Position numbers and translations under genes: made by a program. 64,000 bases of DNA from Oscarella lobularis (taxonomy: Eukaryota; Porifera; Homoscleromorpha; Homosclerophorida; Oscarellidae): the NCBI RefSeq assembly GCF_947507565.1, contig NC_089186.1, forward strand, positions 2,480,001 to 2,544,000. The letters are read 5' to 3'. Numbering within the stretch: the first letter of the stretch is position 1; the number at the start of each line of letters is the position of its first letter. Positions 32,492-43,012 of this stretch are shown here, one piece after another. The notes under the pieces are model-generated. The model had not been told where the DNA came from and made no database searches. It was given only the letters and a program-made list of their open reading frames with translations.

Positions 32492-34699
32492 ATGACGAGT
32501 AGTAGAACGATAGCTATGAGCAACTCTCTCGAAGACCTTTCCTCGTCGACAGTCGCGCCGACAATCGTTCAGCATCCTGTCGTATCGCCGTCTCAGTCGG
32601 TGACGCCGTCTCCAGAACTTTTCCGTCTCCTCCAGCACTCGTCGCGACGCAAAGCCTTTCTTTTCATCGCCGTATTCGACGTCCTTCTCATGCTCGTCAT
32701 CTGGGTGCTCATCGTCGCCATATTTGGTCTCATAAAACAGATAGACAGCGTTGGGAAACTTTTCGACTACGAAAAATCGCTATTCGATCTCGTCGTACGA
32801 AAAAGGACGATCGAAAATAAAATGTTTTCCTATTTACTTTCGGTGTAGGCGCTCGCCTTAGGTCGCATGCTTCTTCTTCTCGTTTCCTACTGGATCTTGA
32901 AAGTGAAAAACCGTTGGGTTGTGCTGGTGGGCGTGGCATGGTATCCGGTTTATTAATTAATTTATTCATTTATTTAGTTTGTGGCTGCCGGTTCGACGGC
33001 TTATCTCGTGGCGAAAGTTTTTTACTATGATGTAAGAGAGTTGTTTATTGAATTTTTCTATTTTATAATTTCCTCTCAGTTCAATTCAGTGAGCGAAGAT
33101 TATCTCGAAGTGTTCTTCATTGTCGCCTGTCTCGTCATCGTTTGGACCGAATTTGCATTCTACGAACTCAAGGTAGAGAAATGGAGTAACTTAAATTAAA
33201 TAATTAATTCTTGTTATAGGTTTTGCCTGGTAAGTTTTATGTATTTTCACGTGACGATTCACTCACCCATTTCAGTCGTTGAATCTTCAGCGTATCGTCT
33301 CATACGACTGAACGAAGAAGTGGGAGAGAGGGAACCACTGATAAGGCAAGCAAACAGGTACACTCAACAGAATAAGTAAATTTTGTTTATGAAGTGCGCA
33401 CGTTAGAGGACCAGAGAACAATGCAGCAAGCCGCCGTTCCAGTGCATCCAATGAGGAGCATCCCGCCTTTGTCACGCCTAGAGGCTCTCCCACAGGTAGA
33501 CACTAAATAAAATACATTCTTGTAGATAATCTTGTAATGATTTTTTAAGAATTTTTCGAAGAAAACACTAGTGGCGGTGGGGACGATTATGACGTCACTG
33601 GAAGACAGTTTCAGTCGCCCGTTCCCATGGCTTCTGATGTGTTGACAGCTGAAGTGAGACATTTCACAATATGAAGTAGGTGGCTATAGAAACAATGTAT
33701 CTTCGTTTTAGGAAGTGGCAAAGTTTGTTGATCTTGCTAAGGATGCGCTAGAGTACACCATACACATGGCAGGGAATAAGGATCTCGATTGGAAAGAAGA
33801 AAAACGCTCGGTAAGGGAATTCAATAATTATAATAATTATTTAATTTCTTTTTCTAGGGTGGGATTGTTTGTGAGGCGCTGGCACGACCTCGTCAGACGA
33901 AGCTCTTCCGTTGCTCTGTATTATAGAGGCTATCTATAGTCATTAATTATAATTATTTAATCTTTAGGCTATTATTGATTGTTGTCCCAAAGATTTGTTT
34001 CGGATTCTCTACGTTGAAGGGGAGAAACAGCCTTCGTGGAATTCGACGGTTTTGAAAAGCGAGGTCCGGTTCTCTCTATTGATTCGATTAATTAATTAAA
34101 TATTTATTGCAGTCGTTATACAAAATTGATGATCATTCCGACATTTCGTATAATGTTGCAGCTGAGGCGGCGGGAGGAATTGTATCAAGCAGGTAATTGT
34201 CCCTTTCTCATTATCTTTGGCCAATTTCTAAAAGGGGGGGCCCCTCATAGGGATTTTGTCAGTGTTCGATATTGGGATAGACGCGGTCCTAATTACATTT
34301 CCGCTGGTACGGGAATCAACTTTCCAAACAAACCCGAAGTGAAAGGAATCACGCGGTACGTAAAATGACGCGGTTGCTAAGGACTCTTTCCGCGTGACCG
34401 TACGTCATTGGTGACGTATGATTCACGTGATTTCTTTCAGAGGTCTAAATGGACCCGGAGGTTACGTCATGAACGCCGTAGCCGACGATCCCGGGAGAAC
34501 GCGGTTGATCTGGGTGCTAGATACTGATCTTAAGGTAAGAGGAGATCTCTAGGGGGATACTATGTCTCATCTATGTTTGAAGGGATGGATTCCTCAATAT
34601 CTCATTGATAAAGCGCTTTCTGGCGTACTCATTACGTTCTTTGAGAAAGTAGCTAATTACGTTAGTGAACTACGGAAAAACGATCAACTCTCTGTATAA
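32492..34699 (+). CDS. STARD3: STARD3 (MLN64), late-endosomal sterol-transfer protein
   Basis: The N-terminal MENTAL domain has four membrane segments: KAFLFIAVFDVLLMLVIWVL, MLLLLVSYWILKVKNRWVVL, FVAAGSTAYLVAKVFYYDVF and EVFFIVACLVIVWTEFAFYE. A linker follows, then a START domain: FRILYVEGEKQPSWNSTVLK, AAEAAGGIVSSRDFVSVRYW, NGPGGYVMNAVADDPGRTRL, IWVLDTDLKGWIPQYLIDKA. The linker contains SPTEFFEENTSGG across an exon junction, a good FFAT core (E-F-F-E-x-N) for binding ER VAP proteins, as in human STARD3 at a comparable position. Function (family): tethers late endosomes to ER and moves cholesterol. The first of two close in-frame ATGs (32492, 32516) is taken. Introns are short. Confidence 0.93.
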
Positions 34700-34779
34700 A
34701 AAATATTTCGCATTTTTTACAATTACAGTACGAGTTTTGTATTACGGCAAGTTCCCGTACACGTGACGAAGTCATCAGA

Positions 34780-36715
34780 ATGCGTTGGTTCGAAGGAAGC
34801 GTTTCGGAGGCGATTCAGCGAGCGACAACGACTCGCAAGCTCTTCATCGTCTACGTAGAAGGTAATCGACTGCAGCGAAGCTCGGAAAAACCTTCGCGCG
34901 CCTCATTTCGCTTTAGGAAACAACGAAGATTCGAAAAAGATGGCGAACGTGTGGACGGACGCGAAGGCGAGCCTCTGCGCACTTCAAACCGTCATCGAAC
35001 ATTGCGTTCGTACTCTAGGTCATCGAGGAATTCGAACGCGTAGGCGCGATCGCGCTGAAAATCGGCGCAACGACGTAAAACACGAAAACGATGACGTCAT
35101 ATCAATGTACGAGGCTATTTATTTTTAGGGCAGAATATCAGCAATTTTCAAAAATATGTATGGTCGAAATTTTAAAAAAACGCTATTTTTGAGCGAGTTT
35201 TTATAGATCCTGTGGCCGTTATACCTTCGACGTATTTCATCGGCGAAAAAGGGTTTCCCCTCGAAGTGGGCCTCGGCTACGTCAAAGATATCGAATTAGT
35301 GGCCAGACTCAAAAGAGCAGATGACGTCAGAAAATCGAATACTTTATTTTGATTATTTTATATTTTTATTCTAGGCTCAGATGACGAAAATTTCTTCGCC
35401 CAGCACTGGCATTGATTCTGAAGACGTCACTAATGACGTCAGAAAAGAAAATTTTTGAAAACAATTTTTTATTTCCGTTTTAGGCTCAGAAAAGCCAAAA
35501 GACGGAAATTGGCTCTGATGACGTCACTGATGACGTCAAAAAGGAGATTGAACCGAGTGTGTCTCATTCTGAGCCAGCGTTGAATGAAAGCGATTCCGCT
35601 TCCTCTCAAACTCCATCGATTGAAGAGAGAAAGCAAAGGTTGGTTTATTCTCCCTAGCGCGCTAACGTGACTCCGTTGCTATGCAGAGCAAAAGCTAAAT
35701 TGGAGGAGATTCGTCGGCGAAAGGCTGAGCAGCGTGTCGAGGAGGAGAAGAGGAGGGAATTGAGTCGACGCGAACTCGGTCAAGACGTGCATAAGATGCA
35801 GGAGAAATTGGCGGATCAGAGAGCCCAGGAACGGGCGAAACAGCTGAAGAAAAAGAAGGAGGATGATCGCAAGGCGCGAGAAGTGATTCGAGCTCAAATC
35901 GAGAAGGATAGAGTTGAAAGAGCGCAACGTTTCGAGGAACAAAAAGTGGAAAAGGAAATGGAGAGGACAGCGAAACGAGAATGGGCAGCCATGGAAACCA
36001 AAACGTAATAATAATAATTACCTAATACACATTTATTTTATTTATTATTAGAAAAACGAGTGATGTTGCTCGTATACAATTTCGATTTTCAGACGGATGG
36101 ACGTTACGTGAGCAATTCGCCTCGTCGCAAACACTTTGTGACGCACGTGCTTTCATTTTAGAAGTAACTAAGAAAAATCGATATAGAGACATATTTTATT
36201 GAAATAATTGATTTTTCTTTTTTTTTTCTTTTAAGAATGCTAGCAATTACGTCAAGGACGGGGTTTTCTCGTTTTCCATCGCCTATCCTCGTCGCGAAGT
36301 GACGTCAGAAATGGAAACGCAAACGTTCGAGGAACTCGGACTCACTCCAACGGCGATATTAGTCGTGAAAACGCCGCAAGAAGCCAAGGTAAAAAAAACG
36401 GAGAAGAAAAGACGACAATTTTTCATAATAATTAAATAGAAAACGACGACAGCGGTGACGTCATGGGGAAAGAATCCAATCGTGCAAATATTGCTTCTAC
36501 CCTTCTTACTCATCTCTTCGTTCTTCTCCTTCATCGCGAGCCTTTTTACGACGACAACAACGCCGAAACCGTCGCCAGTCGGAGTCGGCGGAAGATCCAA
36601 GCCCTCGTCGCCGTGGCGATCGCAACGAGACGGCAACATTCATCGCATGAAAACGGACGACGACGACGACGATGAGAACAACACATGGAACGGAAATTCA
36701 ACCCAGCAACAGTAA
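34780..36715 (+). CDS. UBXN4: UBXN4 (erasin), ER-membrane UBX cofactor of p97/VCP
   Basis: The thioredoxin-like N-terminus reads MRWFEGSVSEAIQRATTTRK with LFIVYVEGNNEDSKKMANVW, then VAVIPSTYFIGEKGFPLEVG. A highly charged coiled coil follows (GQDVHKMQEKLADQRAQERA, AKQLKKKKEDDRKAREVIRA). A UBX domain spans the exons VARIQFRFSDGWT and FSIAYPRREVTSEMETQTFE with LGLTPTAILVVKTP. The hydrophobic hairpin VQILLLPFLLISSFFSFIAS is the ER-membrane segment. The end DDENNTWNGNSTQQQ matches the human C-terminus almost residue for residue. Function (family): recruits p97 to ER for ERAD. The linker exons repeatedly contain TGACGTCA. Confidence 0.93.
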
Positions 36716-36891
36716 GTAAAGAGATAGCGAAACTCTCGCAAACGAGACGCTATTCATTCAATTGATTGAATTGGACGTCGACTTTGACGTAGTTAAAACA
36801 AAAAGCCCTTGATTGAGATAGGCCCCGTCGCCGTGCCGACCGACCCATTAGTCGTCTCCAGTAGAGTCATCGATCATTTGTTTGTATTGCG

Positions 36892-37350
36892 ATGTCGCGC
36901 GACGACGCCCATCCGTTTTCCGTCAAAGTTCTCCTTCGTATTTCGCCGCCACCGTCGCCGTCGCCTCCACCTCCGACTCTTCCCGAGTCGATCTTTCGTT
37001 CTGTCGCCGATTTGGCGAAGTCCGATGGCCGTACGATGCTTTTACCTAGTGTTATCTTATGCCTCTGATAAGGAGTCGTTTTGTCAGCTTGCACATGGCT
37101 CGTTGACGAGCGTCGTCGCATGCTCGCCGACGTCGGTGAGCGCAAGCAACGCGTGACGTTCGCTAGGGAACAGCTCGTTGATTTGGAGCGCGTTTTTGCC
37201 CTGCGGCCCTACGTGACGGCGAGCGAGCGGCGCGCGCTCGCTCATCGCGTTGGGTTGACCGAATTGCAGGTGAAGACGTGGTTTCAGAATCGACGTCAGA
37301 AATATCGGCGAGAGCGAAAGGAACGCGAGCAACGAAACAAGAAACAATAA
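36892..37350 (+). CDS. NK-like homeobox gene with N-terminal eh1 motif
   Basis: Exon 1 (ATG 36892) encodes MSRDDAHPFSVKVLLRISPP and a Pro/Ser-rich stretch to SVADLAKSDG. An intron of about 57 bp (GTACGA...GTCAG) joins in phase to CTWLVDERRRMLADVGERKQ and a homeodomain. Its helices are REQLVDLERVFALRPYVTAS, ERRALAHRVGLTELQVKTWF and QNRRQKYRRERKE, with Gln at position 50 and Asn at 51. There is no intron inside the homeodomain. FSVKVLL resembles the Groucho-binding eh1 motif typical of NKL-class and some paired-class proteins. The homeodomain QVKTWFQNRR core is NKL/BarH/Tlx-like, but I cannot assign an orthologue. The whole protein is only about 130 residues. Confidence 0.85.
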
Positions 37351-37389
37351 AAAGAGAATATATTTTGAAAGTTTTGTTGCGCGTGCGTG

Positions 37390-38139
37390 TTAATGACATG
37401 CGAACGGTGTCGTCATGGTGAAGTTTAGCCACACTTCAGCTACACCGAATGGGCTAGCGTCGATTCCGCGTGCGCTAAACGTTTCCGGTAGATTCGCTTC
37501 TAGACTTTCTCCCCTAATCGTTATAGAAGCGTTCGCTGGGCGAACGATTGCCGTTGTGAAGTCGTAGTGGTGCTGAGCGCACGTTTTCGCTGTCGCGTCG
37601 CCGAACCACGTTTGATTAACAATAGTTTCATATATCGCGAAATTAGGATATTTTGAAGCGGGTGCGAAGGACGGTGTAGTATTTTTAAAAGTTGCGTGAA
37701 ATTTCGTAGTATCAATGGTGTAGTCGGTTGCGTTCATTTCTATTTCGGCGCGACTTGCATTGAGACCGTAGATGCGACTTCCCAGCACTTCCTCTTCGTT
37801 GTCTTGGTAAATTTTTTTCTTGTACGTTACGATTTTTGACGTGTTCGCTATTTGCACCCAGGGAATTTCGAATTTGAATTCCATGAAATCTTTGCGAAGG
37901 GCTTTTAGCCCGATGGGACCGCAGTCGTGTTCGCGCCCCATTTCGAGCGCGAATAACGCACGTCCCGTTGCTATGCCAATGCTTTTCGGAATGACGAGCT
38001 GCTGGGCGGCGTTTGGAAGTGCAGACTGCACGGAAGTCGTAGGCGCGTCGATGAGTGCCCACCACGCGTGGTAGGTTCCTTGGATTGGATCGAGAGCTAC
38101 TGCGCTCGTCTGCAGAAGAGCGAAGACAACCAGCAACAT
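37390..38139 (-). CDS. Secreted protein with acetoacetate-decarboxylase-like fold (tentative)
   Basis: Intronless 249-residue frame from the ATG at 38139. A signal peptide, MLLVVFALLQTSAVA, is followed by DPIQGTYHAWWALIDAPTTS. The middle part, LEMGREHDCGPIGLKALRKD with FMEFKFEIPWVQ and then EEEVLGSRIYGLNASRAEIE, resembles acetoacetate-decarboxylase-superfamily proteins, in which a GRE-x-YGFPK-like block follows a strand with acidic ends. The active-site Lys is not obvious. Several N-glycosylation sequons (NAS, NAT, NTT, NQT, NFT) fit a secreted protein. It is antisense to its neighbours, ends 40 bp from the homeobox stop and starts 68 bp from VPS16. Start at ATG rather than the upstream GTG. 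Function unknown. Confidence 0.6.
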   Translation of the reverse strand: MLLVVFALLQTSAVALDPIQGTYHAWWALIDAPTTSVQSALPNAAQQLVIPKSIGIATGRALFALEMGREHDCGPIGLKALRKDFMEFKFEIPWVQIANTSKIVTYKKKIYQDNEEEVLGSRIYGLNASRAEIEMNATDYTIDTTKFHATFKNTTPSFAPASKYPNFAIYETIVNQTWFGDATAKTCAQHHYDFTTAIVRPANASITIRGESLEANLPETFSARGIDASPFGVAEVWLNFTMTTPFACH

Positions 38140-38207
38140 TGTGGATCCGGGATTTCCGTTCGGCACGTGACGGCACGAATCCTTTCTTCTCGTTTTCTGG
38201 TTCCGAA
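38140..38207. promoter_or_regulatory. 68-bp divergent spacer between secreted ADC-like gene and VPS16
   Basis: The two ATGs point away from each other across 68 bp. A shared promoter is implied by distance alone. A CACGTGACGG E-box/CRE-like stretch lies near its middle (38165-38174). Confidence 0.5.
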
Positions 38208-41200
38208 ATGGCAGATCTCAATCCTACAGCGGAATGGGACCTCCTAGGAGACGTCTACTACAGGTTAGAACGCGCGATCATAAGAAACAAGGCGCTTTCG
38301 ATCCCAAATCAGGCGACGCGTCCTTTTCACCATGGAATGGGGCGAAAACGACATCGATCTGACACGATTCATCGTCGCCGGTGCACCATTTGGCGGCCCA
38401 ATAGGTAAACGAAACGAAATCCCCATCGGGGGGCCCCCAAAAAACGAAAGAACATTCCAGCACTCGTTCGCGACGATAAGAAAATCGTCCGAGTCAAAAG
38501 CGGCAATCTGAAGCCGCTCATCTACATTTTCACGGCGAGCGGTCGCATCATATCGACAATAAAAGCAAGTGATGTCAAGAAACGAAAAAATCAATAATTC
38601 AATAAGTTTTATCAGTGGGACAGCGGCGGAAGTGTCGTCCAATTGGGCTGGTCGCACACGGAAGAGCTCATAATCGTCGTGGAAGGCGGCACCGTTCTCT
38701 ATTACGACATCCACGGCCAATTCATTAGATCCCAGTCACTCGGCGAAGTAGAAATACTATTATTAATCTTATAGATTTTTAATTATAAAGAATTCTATAT
38801 AGGAAGTCAAAGCGTCGAAGATTTTGGATGCGAAGATTTTTCGCACTCGCGGCGGAACGGCGATCGCCGTTCTAACGACGGCGTATCGATTCTTCATTAT
38901 TCAGGATCGGCCTAAACGTATGGCCGACGTTCCGGGAATCGATTGTCCGCCCAGCAGCTGGACCGTTATTCCCGATGAGCGAGGCATTAAAATTTTGGTT
39001 GCCCTTGGCAACGATCTCTATCTTGTCGACGGAGGACAAGCAAAACATCGAGTAAATTATAATTATTTATTAATTATTTATTTATTGATTTTTCTTTAGA
39101 CTCCTCCTGGTGATCGTCTGCCGGATGCGTACACGGAAATGGCCGTTTCGTTTGATTTTCGGCTCTTGGCGATGTTTGGCTCAAATGGCATACTTTGGGT
39201 GGGGACGGCCGATTTGAATCAAGTCTTCTGTGAGGTCAATACGGATGCCAATCAACGACCTCTTCAATTGGCTTGGTTGGTTAATTAAAAGGAGGAGCGT
39301 GCTTTATATATGTATATACGGGTTTTTGTGTTGCTAGGTGCGGTGGAGGAGCGATTATCTGTCATTGGGAACATCAGCTCTTTATGATTGGTCCTAATCG
39401 CGACTACATAAAGTGCGTTAGAGGGGTCTCTAAAATGAGCTGTGATTACGTGTGTGTTTTTTTATTATAGTTTTACGGTGGATGGGGAAGCGTCTCTTGT
39501 AGCGGAGCCAGATGGACTGCGCGTCATCTCCAATTTCAATCATGACTTCATACAGAGAATTCCAGGTGAGAAATTATTTTAGGACTCTACGTAAAAGATT
39601 TGCCCGTTTTTTGACCAACAAGTGTCTGCAAGTCGTTGCGCGCAAGCGACGCTTGCAGTTCAGGCGGACGGAACGCGTCTAATGCATGCATAATAATAGC
39701 GTGGTAATGGCAGGATGAAAAAATTTTAGCAGTCGGACGCTGCCGTTGACCACGCTATTATTATGCGCGAGTGGCGTTCCATGCGCCTGATCCGTAAGCG
39801 CGGCTCGCGCGCAACGAGTTAGAGACACTTGCCCCCCGAAAGTGGGCGTTCCCGCCAGCACTGTTTATGCGCGTGTGGCGTTCCATGCGCCTGATCCGTA
39901 AGCGTCACTCGCGCGCAAACGAAGAAGACACTTGCCCCCCGAAAGTGGGCGTTCCCGCCAGCACTGTTTATGCGCGTATGGCGTTCCATGCGCCTGATCC
40001 GTGAGCGCGACTCGCGCGCAAACGAAGAAGACACTTGCCCCCCGAAAGTAGGCGTTCCCTCCAGCACTTCTTATGCGCGCGTGGCGTTCCATGCGCCTGA
40101 TCCGTAAGCGTCGCTCGCGCGCAACGAGTTGAAGACACTTGCCTGTCGAAAGTCGGGCGTTTTCTAACAAATCTTAAAAAAATCGTCGCGATTTCGTACA
40201 AAGCCCTAACTTCTTGATATTTGTATTACAGAGGCGGTCGAGAACGTTTTTCTCATTGGTTCATCGGAGCCGGGTGCCGTACTCTTCGACGCATTCAAAG
40301 AATTCGAAGTAAGATAGAGAACAATGTGACACTCTCATCATTTTTTGTTTTTAGCGTAAAAGTGCCAAAGCGGACGAATACATTCGAATCCTACGCGACA
40401 ATCGAACCCTGGAGAAAGCCGTCGAACAATGCATCGCCGCCGCCGGCTCCGAACTCGAGCCGTCCTATCAACGTCATCTACTCCGAGTCAGCACAAGAAA
40501 AATTATTAATAATTATTATTTAATCTTTTTTTCTTGAATTAAAAGGCGTCTTCCTTTGGGAAGTGTTTCCTCGACGACTTCAATTCTCAATCCTTTGTGG
40601 AAATGTGTCACGTGCTTCGCGTTTTGAACGCGGTCCGGGATTTCCGCATAGCGATTCCCCTAACGATAATCCAGTATAAGAAAAAAATAAACAAGAGGCA
40701 TTGTATCCTCTCTTTCTAATTAATCTCTTGTTTATTTTAGATATCAAAAATTGTCTCTGCCCATTCTCATTGACCGGCTCATCCTACGACGTCACTACGC
40801 TCTCGCCATGCGCATATGCAAATATATGAATATTAGCGAAATGGAGGGCGAGAGTCGCGTTCTCGCCCACTGGGCTTGCTACAAAGTAACTCCAAACAAT
40901 AAATAATAATATGAATTTTTTTATTTTTTTAGGTTGAACAACGTAATATTGATGATCGCGAACTCGCCGCTCAGATATCGAAAAAATTGGGCGACGCGCG
41001 CGGGATTTCGTACACGGATATAGCCGAAAAGGCGACGGAGTGTGGACGTCGTAATTTGGCTATTGAGGTTAACGCGCGCGCGTGAAGGGTGATGGATGAG
41101 TTCACGTGATTTTTTTGTAGCTGCTCAATTTTGAGCCAAAGGCTGAGAAACAAGTTCCCGTGCTTATTAAAATGAATGAGTTGAATTATGCTTTGCAAAA

Positions 41201-42509
41201 GGCGATCGAGAGTGGAGACACGGAATTAGGTAAATAATAAATATTAATTAAATATTTTATTTTATTTTTGGTTATTAGTCTATGCTGTGATTTTGAGGCT
41301 GAAGGACAATATGCCAAGACATCAATTTCTCATGACTATTCAACAGTCCTACATTGCCTTTAATCTTTATCTTCAAGTAGGAGTCATTGAGACTCTTATT
41401 AGTGTCTCTTTTGAGATGTTTTCCTTAGATGTGTCGTGCTGGGAATAAAGAGGAGTTGAAGGATTTGTACGAAATGGCTGATCGGAAGGCGGAGAAGGCG
41501 TCCGTTTGCGTGGAATTGAGCTTGGAATCTTCCGTAGATTAAACGCAATAAATAATGATTTTTTAATTACTATTTTTTTCTACAGAATGTGGCGGCTAAG
41601 AGAGAACACTTGGAAGACGCGAAGGAATTGTATACGTTCTCTAAGCGTTCTTTTGAAGCAAAGGTTTTAATTGTTCAAATTTGAGTAGTTTTAGTTTCAA
41701 TTTCTTTTTAGGCAACTGAAGACGAAATTAAACTTCTCGAGCATCAGAAAATGCTCGAGGAAAAATTGGGCGTGAAATACGTCGGATTGTCATTATTTGA
41801 CACAATGCATCGGGTAACAGAATTAAATTAATTAATTAATTAATTTAATTTATTTTGGTCTATTAGTTGCTTATAAGAGGGTCTCCTTTTGTGGACAAGT
41901 TGAAATCTCAGTTCAAAGTGTCAGATAAACGGTTGTCAAGGAAAATTAATTTCAATCTTTTCTCTACGTTTTGTTTTTAGATTTTGGTGGCTACGAATTC
42001 GCGCTTTGGCAGCGGCGAAGAAATACGAAGAGCTCATGACATTTGCAAAATCGAAAAAATCGCCCATCGGATACGAAGTAATGAATATTCTTTCATGGCT
42101 CTTATTTTTTTACGTGAGATCTCTTTTAGCCCTTCTTTCAAGTCGTTTACGACAATGGTCAAGGCAACGTTCAAGCAGCGAAAAATTTCATCGGTCTCTT
42201 ACCGCCGGAAGGTCGCATTCGCTCCTACTTGGTTATGCGGTAAGTCAGGGCGGGAAACACATACACACGTACGCGCGCCAGATTGGATACGTCACAACCA
42301 CCTACCATCCAATCCGCGAATAGTCGGTGACGTCACCAACCCGAGTCACAGAACTCTCGTACTGTAGGGATTTTCTCCAAGCGGCGCGCGAAGCGCAACA
42401 AGCGCGCGACGTTGAGCGACTCGATCACGTTCTCGGTCGCGCAACGAATCCGAGCGATCAGCGCGCTATCGCTGCGATGAAAGCCGATTTGCTCTCCAAG
42501 CGGAAATAA
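38208..42509 (+). CDS. VPS16: VPS16, core subunit of HOPS/CORVET
   Basis: VPS16 scaffolds the tethering complexes that drive endosome-lysosome fusion. The N-terminus [19 protein letters not shown] is followed by beta-propeller exons ([56 protein letters not shown]). The helical solenoid follows: [20 protein letters not shown] with [102 protein letters not shown]. The end is [20 protein letters not shown] with [16 protein letters not shown]. It matches human VPS16 throughout. Most introns are 40-70 bp, but one at about 39567-40230 is about 660 bp and carries repeats. Confidence 0.94.
39688..39766. repeat. 18-bp perfect inverted repeat with 43-nt loop in a VPS16 intron
   Basis: The arms GCATAATAATAGCGTGGT (39688-39705) and its reverse complement (39749-39766) frame a short loop. 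The right arm runs directly into the 103-bp tandem repeat, so the hairpin and minisatellite probably belong to one insertion. Confidence 0.85.
39757..40165. repeat. Minisatellite of about four 103-bp units in a VPS16 intron
   Basis: The block TTATGCGCG...GGCGTTCCATGCGCCTGATC recurs starting at 39761, 39865, 39968 and 40071 (spacing 104, 103, 103). Each unit also contains CTCGCGCGCAA, GAAGACACTTGCC and GAAAGT-x-GGCGTT. The last unit is diverged at its end. Each unit is about twice the length of a normal intron here. Confidence 0.92.
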
Positions 42510-43012
42510 CACATTACTATCGTTCCCCGACTTATATATAAACTTTTTGAGGCGGGACAAGCTGGCGGGACAGGGGTTTTGTAGGATCGCGTGACGTCTC
42601 GTGATTTTCCAATCAAAATTTGCCTAATCGAATCGCTTTCTGAGAACCGTTAGAGTCGTCTGCTGACTTGCTAGTTCTAGTAGCGTCTACGCAGCGTCCA
42701 GAAACGAAGGTAAGCGTAAAAGCGTCGGGGTATGCGTACTCCGCTGTGACGTCACTTTTCACAGACATTTGTGAGCAATCCGCGAGGGTGTGGCCATCTG
42801 TTTCGTCTCTCTATTTTTGATTTCGAATAACGGTGAGTCGTTTGTCCTCGATTGGCGCGTCTTCGCGAGCGTTTCTCATCGCGGACACGCCCAAATGAGA
42901 TTTTCGGGGGGCGTGTATCCTTTTGACGGGCGTTTTCAGCTGCGTCACTTCACTTGCCACTTGGCCTCCTTTTAGAAAGCAAGCAACCTCCTTCCGCTGA
43001 GCACCCAAATCG
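42510..43012. promoter_or_regulatory. Intergenic region upstream of the semaphorin-FN3 gene
   Basis: No coding exon is supported. Contains TGTGACGTCAC (about 42746-42756) and CpG-rich stretches. Probably 5' UTR and promoter of the gene starting at 43013, possibly with a 5' UTR intron ending at a TTTTTTTAG-like acceptor. No specific element is proven. Confidence 0.4.
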
